Below the pieces are notes generated by a model, which saw only the letters and a list, made by a program, of their open reading frames with translations, ran no database searches and was not told where the DNA came from. The position numbers and the translations under genes are program-made. Shown piece after piece: positions 18,801 through 32,644 of a DNA stretch of 64,000 nt. Source of the DNA: Aulostomus chinensis (lineage: Eukaryota; Chordata; Actinopteri; Syngnathiformes; Aulostomidae); assembly GCA_037954235.1 (NCBI GenBank), contig JBBMOA010000001.1:2345001-2409000 (forward strand). The letters are read 5' to 3'. Each line of letters opens with the position of its first letter. The first letter of the stretch is position 1.

Positions 18801-21800
18801 GAGAGTTGATACTAATTTCAAATTCATGCTAAAGTGGTGTAGTGAGAGTTGCTACGAACCGCAAAATGATGCTCCAGTAATGTCGTGAGAGTTGCGACTA
18901 TCCTCAAAATGATGCGACAGTGATGTAAGGAGAGTTGCTACAAATGTCCAAATGATGCTAAAGTGATGTAATGACAGAGGCTACAAACCTAAGAAATGAT
19001 GCTACAGTGATGTAATGAGAGTTGCTACAAATGTCCAAATGATGCTAGAGTGATGTGGTGAGAGTTGATAGTAATTTCAAAATCATGCTAAAGTGATGTA
19101 ATGAGAGTTGCTACTTACCTATGAAATGAGACAGTGATGTGGTGAGAGTTGCTACGAACCTCAAAATGATGCTAAAGTAATGTCGTGAGAGTTGCTACTA
19201 TCCTCGAAATGATGCAACAGTGATGTAGTGAGAGTTGCTACGAACTTCAAAATGATGCTACAGTGATGTAATGAGGGTTGCTATTTACCTAAGAAATGAT
19301 GCTACAGTGATGTGGTGAGAGTTGCTACGAACCGCAAAATGATACTACAGTGATGTAATGAGGGTTGCTATTTACCTAAGAAATGATGCTACAGTGATGT
19401 GGTGAGAGTTGCTACGAACCTCAAAATGATGCTACAGTGATGTAATGAGGGTTGCTATTTAACGAAGAAATGATGCTACAGTGATGTGGTGAGAGTTGCT
19501 ACGAATCTCAAAATGATACTACAGTGATGTGGTGAGAGTTGGTACGAACCGCAAAATGATGCTACAGTGATGTAATGAGGGTTGCTATTTACCTAAGAAA
19601 TGATGCTACAGTGATGTGGTGAGTGTTGCTACGAATCTCAAAATGATGCTACAGTGATGTAATGAGGGTTGCTATTTACCTAAGAAATGATGCTACAGTG
19701 ATGTGGTGAGAGTTGCTACGAACCTCAAAATGATGCTACAGTGATGTAATGAGAGTTGCTACGAATCTCAAAATGATGCTAAAGTAATGTCGTGAGAGTT
19801 GCTACTATCCTCAAAATGATGCAAAAGTGATGTAATGAGAGTTGCTTCAAACCTAAGAAGTGATGCTACAGTGATGTGGTGAGAGTTGCTACGAATCTCA
19901 AAATGATGCGACAGTGATGTAGTGAGAGTTGCTACGAACCTAAGAAGTGATGCTACAGTGATGTAATGAGAGTTGCTACTAATCTCAAAATCATGCTACA
20001 GTAATGTCGTGAGAGTTGCTACGAATCTCAAAATGATGCTAAAGTGATGTTATGAGAGTTGCTCCAAACCTAAGAAGTGATGCTACAGTGATGTGGTGAG
20101 AGTTGCTACAAATGTCCAAATGATGCTCAAGTGATGTAATGAGAGGTGCTACAAACCTAAGAAATGATGCTACAGGGATGTAATGAGAGTTGCTACAAAT
20201 GTCCAAATGATACTAAAGTGATGTAATGAGAGTTGCTACTTACCTAAGAAATGATGCTACAGTGATGTAGTGAGAGTTGCTACGAACCGCAAAATGATGC
20301 CACAATGATGTAATGAGGGTTGCTATTTACCTAAGAAATGATGCTGCAGTGATGTGGTGAGAGTTGCTACGAACCTAAGAAATGATGCTACAGTAATGTT
20401 AGAGTTGCTACTAACCTAAGAAATGATGCGACAGTGATGTGGTGAGAGTTGCTACTTCCCTAAGAAATGATGCTACAGTGATGTAATGAGGGTTGCTATT
20501 TACCTAAGAAATGATGCTACAGTGATGTGGTGAGAGTTGCTACGAACTTCAAAATGATGCTACAGTGATATAATGAGAGTTGCTACAAACCTAAGAAATG
20601 ATGCTACAGTGATGTGGTGAGAGTTGCTACGAACTTCAATAATGCTACAGTGATGTGGTGAGAGTTGCTACGAATCTCAAAATGATGCCACAGTGATGTA
20701 GTGAGAGTTGCTACGATCCTCAAAATGATGCTAAAGTGATGTAATGAGAGTTGCGACAAACCTAAGAAGTGATGCTACAGTGATGTAGTGAGAGTTGCTA
20801 CGAACTGCAAAATGATGCTCCAGTGATATCATGAGGGTTGCTATTTACCTAAGAAATGATGCTACAGTGATGTGGTGAGAGTTGCTACGAACTTCAAAAT
20901 GATGCTACAGTGATGTGGTGAGAGTTGCTACGAACCTCAAAATGATGCTACAGTGATGTGGTGAGATTTGCTACAAACCTAAGAAATGATGCTACAGGGA
21001 TGTAATGAGAGTTGCTACAAATGTCCAAATGATGCTAGAGTGATGTAATGAGAGTTGCGACAAACCTCAGAAATGATGCTACAGTCATGTGCTGAGAGTT
21101 GCTACGAACCTCAAAATGATGCAACAGTGATGTAATGAGAGTTGCTACTTACCGAAGAAATGATGCTACAGTGATGTGGTGAGAGTTGCTACGAACCTCA
21201 AAATGATGCTACAGTGATGTGGTGAGAGTTGCTATTTACCTAAGAAATGATGCTACAGTGATGTGGTGAGAGTTGATCGTAATTTCAAAATCACGCTAAA
21301 GTGATGCAATGAGAGTTGCTACTTTCCTAAAAAAATGATGCTACAGTGATGTGGTAGTGAGTTGCTACAATCCTCAAAACAATTCTAAAGTGATGTAATG
21401 AGAGTTGCTACAAACCTAAGAAATGATGCTACAGTGATGTGGTGAGAGTTGCTACGAACCTCAAAATGATGCTACAGTGATGTGGTGAGAGTTGCTACGA
21501 ATCTCAAAATGATGCGACAGTGATGTAGTGAGAGTTGCTACGAACCTAAGAAGTGATGCTACAGTGATGTGGTGAGAGTTGATAGTAATTTCAAAATAGA
21601 GCTAAAGCGGTGTAATGAGAGTTGCTACTTCCCTAAGAAATGATGCGACAGTGATGTAGTGAGAGTTGCTACGAACCTCAAAATGATGGTACAGTGATGT
21701 AATGAGGGTTGCTATTTACCTAAGAAATGATGCCACAGTGATGTGGTGAGAGTTGCTACGAACCTCAAAATGATGCTACAGTGATGTGGTGAGAGTTGCT

Positions 21801-23991
21801 ACGAATCTCAAAATGATGCGACAGTGATGTAGTGAGAGTTGCTACGAACCTAAGAAGTGATGCTACAGTGATGTAATGAGAGTTGCTACTAATCTCAAAA
21901 TCATGCTACAGTAATGTCGTGAGAGTTGCTACGAATCTCAAAATGTTGCTAAAGTGATGTTATGAGAGTTGCTACAAACCTAAGAAGTGATGCTACAGTG
22001 ATGTGGTGAGAGTTGATAGTAATTTCAAAATAATGCTAAAGCGGTGTAATGAGAGTTGATACTTCCCGAAAAGAAATGACTCGACAGTGATGTAGTGAGA
22101 GTTGCTACGAACCTCAAAATGATGCTACAGTGATGTAATGAGGGTTGCTATTTACCTAAGAAATGATGCTACAGTGATGTGGTGAGAGTTGCTACGAACC
22201 TCAAAATGATGCTACAGTGATGTAATGAGAGTTGCTACGAATCTCAAAATGATGCTAAAGTGATGTAATGAGAATTGCGACAAACCTAAGAAGTGATGCT
22301 ACAGTGATGTAGTGAGAGTTGCTACGAACCGCAAAATGATGCTCCAGTGATATAATGAGGGTTGCTATTTACCTAAGAAATGATGCTACAGTGATGTGGT
22401 GAGAGTTGCTACGAACTTCAAAATGATGCTACAGTGATATAATGAGAGTTGCTACAAACCTAAGAAATGATGCTACAGTGATGTGGTGAGAGTTGCTACG
22501 AACCTCAAAATGATGCTACAGTGATGTGGTGAGAGTTGCTACGAATCTCAAAATGATGCGACAGTGATGTAGTGAGAGTTGCTACGAACCTAAGAAGTGA
22601 TGCTACAGTGATGTAATGAGAGTTGCTACTAATCTCAAAATCATGCTACAGGAATGTCGTGAGAGTTGCTACGAATCTCAAAATGATGCTAAAGTGATGT
22701 AATGAGAGTTGCTACAAACCTAAGAAGTGATGCTACAGTGATGTGGTGAGAGTTGATAGTAATTTCAAAATAATGCTAAAGCGGTGTAATGAGAGTTGCT
22801 ACTTCCCTAAGAAATGATGCTACAATGATGTAGTGAGAGTTGCTACGAACCTCAAAATGATGCTACAGTGATGTGGTGAGAGTTGCTACGAACCACAAAA
22901 TGATGCTACAGTGATGTAATGAGGGTTGCTATTTACCTAAGAAATGATGCGACAGTGATGTGGTGAGAGTTGCTACGAACCTCAAAATGATGCTACAGTG
23001 ATGTGGTGAGAGTTGCTACGAATCTCAAAATGATGCGACAGTGATGTAGTGAGAGTTGCTACGAACCTAAGAAGTGATGCTACAGTGATGTAATGAGAGT
23101 TGCTACTAATCTCAAAATCATGCTACAGTAATGTCGTGAGAGTTGGTACGATTCTCAAAATGATGCTAAAGTGATGTAATGAGAGTTGCTACAAACCTAA
23201 GAAGTGATGCTACAGTGATGTGGTGAGAGTTGATAGTAATTTCAAAATAATGCTAAAGCGGTGTAATGAGAGTTGCTACTTCCCTAAGAAATGATGCTAC
23301 AATGATGTAGTGAGAGTTGCTACGAACCTCAAAATGATGCTACAGTGATGTAATGAGGGTTGCTATTTACCTAAGAAATGATGCTACAGTGATGTGGTGA
23401 GAGTTGCTATTTACCTAAGAAATGATGCTACAGTGATGTGGTGAGAGTTGCTACGAACCTCAAAATGATGCTACAGTGATGTGGTGAGAGTTGCTACGAA
23501 TCTCAAAATGATGCGACAGTGATGTAGTGAGAGTTGCTACGAACCTAAAAAGTGATGCTACAGTGATGTAATGAGAGTTGCTACTAATCTCAAAATCATG
23601 CTACAGTAATGTCGTGAGAGTTGCTACGAATCTCAAAATGATGCTAAAGTGATGTAATGAGAGTTGCTACAAACCTAAGAAGTGATGCTCCAGTGATGTG
23701 GTGAGAGTTGATAGTAATTTCAAAATAATGCTAAAGCGGTGTAATGAGAGTTGCTACTTCCCTAAGAAATGATGCTACAATGATGTAGTGAGAGTTGCTA
23801 CGAACCTCAAAATGATGCTACAGTGATGTAATGAGGGTTGCTATTTACCTAAGAAATGATGCTACAGTGATGTGGTGAGAGTTGCTATTTACCTAAGAAA
23901 TGATGCGACAGTGATGTGGTGAGAGTTGATAGTAATTTCAAAATCACGCTAAAGTGATGCAATGAGAGTTGCTACTTTCCTAAGAAATGAT

Positions 23992-26900
23992 GCTACAGTC
24001 ATGTAATGAGAGTTGCTACGAATCTCAAAATGATGCGACAGTGATGTCGTGAGAGTTGCTACGATCCTCAAAATGATGCTAAAGTGATGTAATGAGAGTT
24101 GCGACAAACCTAAGAAGTGATGCTACAGTGATGTAGTGAGAGTTGATAGTAATTTCAAAATAATGTTAAAGAGGTGTAATGAGAGTTGCTACTTCCCTAA
24201 GAAATGATGCGACAGTGATGTGGTGAGAGATGCTACGAACCTCAAAATGATGGTACAGTGATGTAATGAGGGTTGCTATTTACCGAAGAAATGATGCCAC
24301 AGTGATGTGGTGAGAGTTGCTACGATGCTCGAAATGATGCTAAAGTGATGTAATGAGAGTTGCGACAAACCTAAGAAATGATGGTACAGTGATGTGGTGA
24401 GAGTTGATACTAATTTCAAATTCATGCTAAAGTGGTGTAGTGAGAGTTGCTAGGAACCGCAAAATGATGCTCCAGTAATGTCGTGAGAGTTGCGACTATC
24501 CTCAAAATGATGCGACAGTGATGTAATGAGAGTTGCTAAAAATGTCCAAATGATGCTAAAGTGATGTAATGAGAGAGGCTAAAAACCTAAGAAATGATGC
24601 TACAGTGATGTAATGAGAGTTGCTACAAATGTCCAAATGATGCTAGAGTGATGTGGTGAGAGTTGATAGTAATTTCAAAATCATGCTAAAGTGATGTAAT
24701 GAGAGTTGCTACTTACCTATGAAATGAGACAGTGATGTGGTGAGAGTTGCTACGAACCTCAAAATGATGCTAAAGTAATGTCGTGAGAGTTGCTACTATC
24801 CTCGAAATGATGCAACAGTGATGTAGTGAGAGTTGCTACGAACTTCGAAATGATGCTACAGTGATGTAATGAGGGTTGCTATTTACCTAAGAAATGATGC
24901 TACAGTGATGTGGTGAGAGTTGCTACGAACCTAAAAATGATGCTACAGTGATGTGGTGAGAGTTGCTACGAACCGCAAAATGATACTACAGTGATGTAAT
25001 GAGGGTTGCTATTTACCTAAGAAATGATGCTACAGTGATGTGGTGAGAGTTGCTACGAACCTCAAAATGATGCTACAGTGATGTAATGAGGGTTGCTATT
25101 TAACGAAGAAATGATGCTACAGTGATGTGGTGAGAGTTGCTACGAATCTCAAAATGATACTACAGTGATGTGGTGAGAGTTGGTACGAACCGCAAAATGA
25201 TGCTACAGTGATGTAATGAGGGTTGCTATTTACCTAAGAAATGATGCTACAGTGATGTGGTGAGTGTTGCTACGAATCTCAAAATGATGCTACAGTGATG
25301 TAATGAGGGTTGCTATTTACCGAAGAAATGATGCTACAGTGATGTGGTGAGAGTTGCTACGAACCTCAAAATGATGCTACAGTGATGTAATGAGAGTTGC
25401 TACGAATCTCAAAATGATGCTAAAGTAATGTCGTGAGAGTTGCTACTATCCTCAAAATGATGCTAAAGTGATGTAATGAGAGTTGCTACAAACCTAAGAA
25501 GTGATGCTACAGTGATGTGGTGAGGGTTGCTACGAACCTCAAAATGATGCTACAGTGATGTGGTGAGAGTTGCTACGAATCTCAAAATGATGCGACAGTG
25601 ATGTAGTGAGAGTTGCTACGAACCTAAGAAGTGATGCTACATTGATGTAATAAGAGTTGCTACTAATCTCAAAATGATGCGACAGGAATGTCGTGAGAGT
25701 TGATACGAATCTCAAAATGATGCTAAAGTGATGAAATGAGAGTTGCTACAAACCTAAGAAGTGATGCTACAGTGATGTGGTGAGAGTTGATAGTAATTTC
25801 AAAATAATGCTAAAGCGGTGTAATGAGAGTTGCTACTTCCCTAAGAAATGATGCTACAATGATGTAGTGAGAGTTGCTACGAACCTCAAAATGATGCAAC
25901 AGTGATGTGGTGAGAGTTGCTACGAACCACAAAATGATGCTACAGTGATGTAATGAGGGTTGCTATTTACCTAAGAAATGATGCTACAGTGATGTGGTGA
26001 GAGTTGCTATTTACCTAAGAAATGATGCGACAGTGATGTGGTGAGAGTTGATAGTAATTTCAAAATCACGCTAAAGTGATGCAATGAGAGTTGCTACTTT
26101 CCTAAGAAATGATGCTACAGTCATGTAATGAGAGTTGCTACGAATCTCAAAATGATGCGACAGTGATGTCGTGAGAGTTGCTACGATCCTCAAAATGATG
26201 CTAAAGTGATGTAATGAGAGTTGCGACAAACCTAAGAAGTGATGCTACAGTGATGTAGTGAGAGTTGATAGTAATTTCAAAATAATGTTAAAGAGGTGTA
26301 ATGAGAGTTGCTACTTCCCTAAGAAATGATGCGACAGTGATGTGGTGAGAGATGCTACGAACCTCAAAATGATGGTACAGTGATGTAATGAGGGTTGCTA
26401 TTTACCGAAGAAATGATGCCACAGTGATGTGGTGAGAGTTGCTACGATGCTCGAAATGATGCTAAAGTGATGTAATGAGAGTTGCGACAAACCTAAGAAA
26501 TGATGGTACAGTGATGTGGTGAGAGTTGATACTAATTTCAAATTCATGCTAAAGTGGTGTAGTGAGAGTTGCTAGGAACCGCAAAATGATGCTCCAGTAA
26601 TGTCGTGAGAGTTGCGACTATCCTCAAAATGATGCGACAGTGATGTAATGAGAGTTGCTAAAAATGTCCAAATGATGCTAAAGTGATGTAATGAGAGAGG
26701 CTAAAAACCTAAGAAATGATGCTACAGTGATGTAATGAGAGTTGCTACAAATGTCCAAATGATGCTAGAGTGATGTGGTGAGAGTTGATAGTAATTTCAA
26801 AATCATGCTAAAGTGATGTAATGAGAGTTGCTACTTACCTATGAAATGAGACAGTGATGTGGTGAGAGTTGCTACGAACCTCAAAATGATGCTAAAGTAA

Positions 26901-28052
26901 TGTCGTGAGAGTTGCTACTATCCTCGAAATGATGCAACAGTGATGTAGTGAGAGTTGCTACGAACTTCGAAATGATGCTACAGTGATGTAATGAGGGTTG
27001 CTATTTACCTAAGAAATGATGCTACAGTGATGTGGTGAGAGTTGCTACGAACCTAAAAATGATGCTACAGTGATGTGGTGAGAGTTGCTACGAACCGCAA
27101 AATGATACTACAGTGATGTAATGAGGGTTGCTATTTACCTAAGAAATGATGCTACAGTGATGTGGTGAGAGTTGCTACGAACCTCAAAATGATGCTACAG
27201 TGATGTAATGAGGGTTGCTATTTAACGAAGAAATGATGCTACAGTGATGTGGTGAGAGTTGCTACGAATCTCAAAATGATACTACAGTGATGTGGTGAGA
27301 GTTGGTACGAACCGCAAAATGATGCTACAGTGATGTAATGAGGGTTGCTATTTACCTAAGAAATGATGCTACAGTGATGTGGTGAGTGTTGCTACGAATC
27401 TCAAAATGATGCTACAGTGATGTAATGAGGGTTGCTATTTACCGAAGAAATGATGCTACAGTGATGTGGTGAGAGTTGCTACGAACCTCAAAATGATGCT
27501 ACAGTGATGTAATGAGAGTTGCTACGAATCTCAAAATGATGCTAAAGTAATGTCGTGAGAGTTGCTACTATCCTCAAAATGATGCTAAAGTGATGTAATG
27601 AGAGTTGCTACAAACCTAAGAAGTGATGCTACAGTGATGTGGTGAGGGTTGCTACGAACCTCAAAATGATGCTACAGTGATGTGGTGAGAGTTGCTACGA
27701 ATCTCAAAATGATGCGACAGTGATGTAGTGAGAGTTGCTACGAACCTAAGAAGTGATGCTACATTGATGTAATAAGAGTTGCTACTAATCTCAAAATGAT
27801 GCGACAGGAATGTCGTGAGAGTTGATACGAATCTCAAAATGATGCTAAAGTGATGAAATGAGAGTTGCTACAAACCTAAGAAGTGATGCTACAGTGATGT
27901 GGTGAGAGTTGATAGTAATTTCAAAATAATGCTAAAGCGGTGTAATGAGAGTTGCTACTTCCCTAAGAAATGATGCTACAATGATGTAGTGAGAGTTGCT
28001 AAGAACCTCAAAATGATGCAACAGTGATGTGGTGAGAGTTGCTACGAACCTC
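23992..28052 (+). repeat. 2,122-bp tandem duplication within the satellite
   Basis: The rare variant GCTACAGTCATGTAATGAG starts at 23992 and again at 26114 (offset 2,122). The two stretches follow the same order of variants, including TAATGTTAAAGAGGTG and CTATGAAATGAGACAG, until they diverge near 28050. A related third copy starts at 30061 with whole-monomer insertions, for example an extra 87-bp dimer near 31000. Confidence 0.85.
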
Positions 28053-31000
28053 AAAATGATGCTACAGTGATGTGGTGAGAGTTGCTACGAACCGCAAAAT
28101 GATGCTACAGTGACATAATGAGGGTTGCTATTTACCTAAGAAATGATGCTACAGTGATGTGGTGAGAGTTGCTACGAACCTCAAAATGATATTACAGTGA
28201 TGTAATGAGGGTTGCTATTTACCTAAGAAATGATGCTACAGTGATGTGGTGAGAGTTGCTACGAACCTCAAAATGATGCTACAGTGATGTTGTGAGAGTT
28301 GCTACGAATCTCAAAATGATGCGACAGTGATGTAGTGAGAGTTGCGACGAACCTAAGAAGTGATGCTACAGTGATGTAATGAGAGTTGCTACTAATCTCA
28401 AAATGATGCTACAGTAATGTCGTGAGAGTTGCTACGAATCTCAAAATGATGCGAAAGTGATGTAATGAGAGTTGCTAAAAACCTAAGAAGTGATGCTACA
28501 GTGATGTGGTGAGAGTTGCTACGAACCTCAAAATGATGCTACAGTGATGTGGTGAGAGTTGCTATGAATCTCAAAATGATGCGACAGTGATGTAGTGAGA
28601 GTTGCGACGAACCAAAGAAGTGATGCAACAGTGATGTAATGAGAGTTGCTACTCATCTCAAAATCATGCAACAGTAATTTCGTGAGAGTTGCTACGAATC
28701 TCAAAATGATGCTAAAGTGATGTAATGAGAGTTGCTACTTACCTAAGAAATGATGCTACAGTGATGTGGTGAGTGTTGCTACGAATTTCAAAATAATGCT
28801 AAAGCGGTGTAATGAGAGTTGCTACTTACCTAAGAAATGATGCTACAATGATGTAGTGAGAGTTGCTACGAACCTCAAAATGATGCTACAGTGATGTAAT
28901 GAGGGTTGCTATTTACCTAAGAAATGATGCTACAGTGATGTGGTGAGAGTTGCTATTTACCTAAGAAATGATGCTACAGTGATGTGGTGAGAGTTGCTAC
29001 GAACCTCAAAATGATGCTACAGTGATGTGGTGAGAGTTGCTATTTACCTAAGAAATGATGCTACAGTGATGTGGTGAGAGTTGATCGTAATTTCAAAATC
29101 ACGCTAAAGTGATGCAATGAGAGTTGCTACTTTCCTAAAAAATGATGCTACAGTGATGTGGTAGTGAGTTGCTACAATCCTCAAAACGATTCTAAAGTGA
29201 TGTAATGAGAGTTGCTACAAACCTAAGAAATGATGCTACAGTGATGTGGTGAGAGTTGCTACGATCCTAAAAATGATGCTAAAGTGATGTAAAGAGAGTT
29301 GCGACTAACCTAAGAAGTGATGCTACAGTGATGTAGTGAGAGTTGATAGTAATTTCAAAATAATGCTAAAGCGGTGTAATGAGAGTTGCTACTTCCCAAA
29401 GAAATGATGCGACAGTGATGTAGTGAGAGTTGCTACGAACTTCAAAATGATGGTACAGTGATGTAATGAGGGTTGCTATTTACCTAAGAAATGATGCCAC
29501 AGTGATGTGGTGAGAGTTGCTACGAACCTCAAAATGATGCTACAGTGATGTGGTGAGAGTTGCTACGAATCTCAAAATGATGCGACAGTGATGTAGTGAG
29601 AGTTGCTACGAACCTAAGAAGTGATGCTACAGTGATGTAATGAGAGTTGCTACTAATCTCAAAATCATGCTACAGTAATGTCGTGAGAGTTGCTACGAAT
29701 CTCAAAATGATGCTAAAGTGATGTCATGAGAGTTGCTACAAACCTAAGAAGTGATGCTCCAGTGATGTGGTGAGAGTTGATAGTAATTTCAAAATAATGC
29801 TAAAGCGGTGTAATGAGAGTTGCTACTTCCCTAAGATATTATGCTACAATGATGTAGTGAGAGTTGCTACGAACCTCAAAATGATGCTACAGTGATGTAA
29901 TGAGGGTTGCTATTTACCTAAGAAATGATGCTACAGTGATGTGGTGAGAGTTGCTATTTACCTAAGAAATGATGCGACAGTGATGTGGTGAGAGTTGATA
30001 GTAATTTCAAAATCACGCTAAAGTGATGCAATGAGAGTTGCTACTTTCCTAAGAAATGATGCTACAGTCATGTAATGAGAGTTGCTACGAATCTCAAAAT
30101 GATGCGACAGTGATGTCGTGAGAGTTGCTACGATCCTCAAAATGATGCTAAAGTGATGTAATGAGAGTTGCGACAAACCTAAGAAGTGATGCTACAGTGA
30201 TGTAGTGAGAGTTGATAGTAATTTCAAAATAATGTTAAAGAGGTGTAATGAGAGTTGCTACTTCCCTAAGAAATGATGCGACAGTGATGTGGTGAGAGAT
30301 GCTACGAACCTCAAAATGATGGTACAGTGATGTAATGAGGGTTGCTATTTACCTAAGAAATGATGCCACAGTGATGTGGTGAGAGTTGCTACGATGCTCG
30401 AAATGATGCTAAAGTGATGTAATGAGAGTTGCGACAAACCTAAGAAATGATGGTACAGTGATGTGGTGAGAGTTGATACTAATTTCAAATTCATGCTAAA
30501 GTGGTGTAGTGAGAGTTGCTAGGAACCGCAAAATGATGCTCCAGTAATGTCGTGAGAGTTGCGACTATCCTCAAAATGATGCGACAGTGATGTAATGAGA
30601 GTTGCTACAAATGTCCAAATGATGCTAAAGTGATGTAATGAGAGAGGCTAAAAACCTAAGAAATGATGCTACAGTGATGTAATGAGAGTTGCTACAAATG
30701 TCCAAATGATGCTAGAGTGATGTGGTGAGAGTTGATAGTAATTTCAAAATCATGCTAAAGTGATGTAATGAGAGTTGCTACTTACCTATGAAATGAGACA
30801 GTGATGTGGTGAGAGTTGCTACGAACCTCAAAATGATGCTAAAGTAATGTCGTGAGAGTTGCTACTATCCTCGAAATGATGCAACAGTGATGTAGTGAGA
30901 GTTGCTACGAACTTCGAAATGATGCTACAGTGATGTAATGAGGGTTGCTATTTACCTAAGAAATGATGCTACAGTGATGTGGTGAGAGTTGCTACGAACC

Positions 31001-32644
31001 TCAAAATGATGCTACAGTGATGTAATGAGGGTTGCTATTTACCTAAGAAATGATGCTACAGTGATGTGGTGAGAGTTGCTACGAACCTAAAAATGATGCT
31101 ACAGTGATGTGGTGAGAGTTGCTACGAACCGCAAAATGATACTACAGTGATGTAATGAGGGTTGCTATTTACCTAAGAAATGATGCTACAGTGATGTGGT
31201 GAGAGTTGCTACGAACCTCAAAATGATGCTACAGTGATGTAATGAGGGTTGCTATTTAACGAAGAAATGATGCTACAGTGATGTGGTGAGAGTTGCTACG
31301 AATCTCAAAATGATACTACAGTGATGTGGTGAGAGTTGGTACGAACCGCAAAATGATGCTACAGTGATGTAATGAGGGTTGCTATTTACCTAAGAAATGA
31401 TGCTACAGTGATGTGGTGAGTGTTGCTACGAATCTCAAAATGATGCTACAGTGATGTAATGAGGGTTGCTATTTACCGAAGAAATGATGCTACAGTGATG
31501 TGGTGAGAGTTGCTACGAACCTCAAAATGATGCTACAGTGATGTAATGAGAGTTGCTACGAATCTCAAAATGATGCTAAAGTAATGTCGTGAGAGTTGCT
31601 ACTATCCTCAAAATGATGCTAAAGTGATGTAATGAGAGTTGCTACAAACCTAAGAAGTGATGCTACAGTGATGTGGTGAGGGTTGCTACGAACCTCAAAA
31701 TGATGCTACAGTGATGTGGTGAGAGTTGCTACGAATCTCAAAATGATGCGACAGTGATGTAGTGAGAGTTGCTACGAACCTAAGAAGTGATGCTACATTG
31801 ATGTCATAAGAGTTGCTACTAATCTCAAAATGATGCGACAGGAATGTCGTGAGAGTTGATACGAATCTCAAAATGATGCTAAAGTGATGAAATGAGAGTT
31901 GCTACAAACCTAAGAAGTGATGCTACAGTGATGTGGTGAGAGTTGATAGTAATTTCAAAATAATGCTAAAGCGGTGTAATGAGAGTTGCTACTTCCCTAA
32001 GAAATGATGCTACAATGATGTAGTGAGAGTTGCTAAGAACCTCAAAATGATGCAACAGTGATGTGGTGAGAGTTGCTACGAACCTCAAAATGATGCTACA
32101 GTGATGTGGTGAGAGTTGCTACGAACCGCAAAATGATGCTACAGTGACATAATGAGGGTTGCTATTTACCTAAGAAATGATGCTACAGTGATGTGGTGAG
32201 AGTTGCTACGAACCTCAAAATGATATTACAGTGATGTAATGAGGGTTGCTATTTACCTAAGAAATGATGCTACAGTGATGTGGTGAGAGTTGCTACGAAC
32301 CTCAAAATGATGCTACAGTGATGTTGTGAGAGTTGCTACGAATCTCAAAATGATGCGACAGTGATGTAGTGAGAGTTGCGACGAACCTAAGAAGTGATGC
32401 TACAGTGATGTAATGAGAGTTGCTACTAATCTCAAAATGATGCTACAGTAATGTCGTGAGAGTTGCTACGAATCTCAAAATGATGCGAAAGTGATGTAAT
32501 GAGAGTTGCTACAAACCTAAGAAGTGATGCTACAGTGATGTGGTGAGAGTTGCTACGAACCTCAAAATGATGCTACAGTGATGTGGTGAGAGTTGCTATG
32601 AATCTCAAAATGATGCGACAGTGATGTAGTGAGAGTTGCGACGA

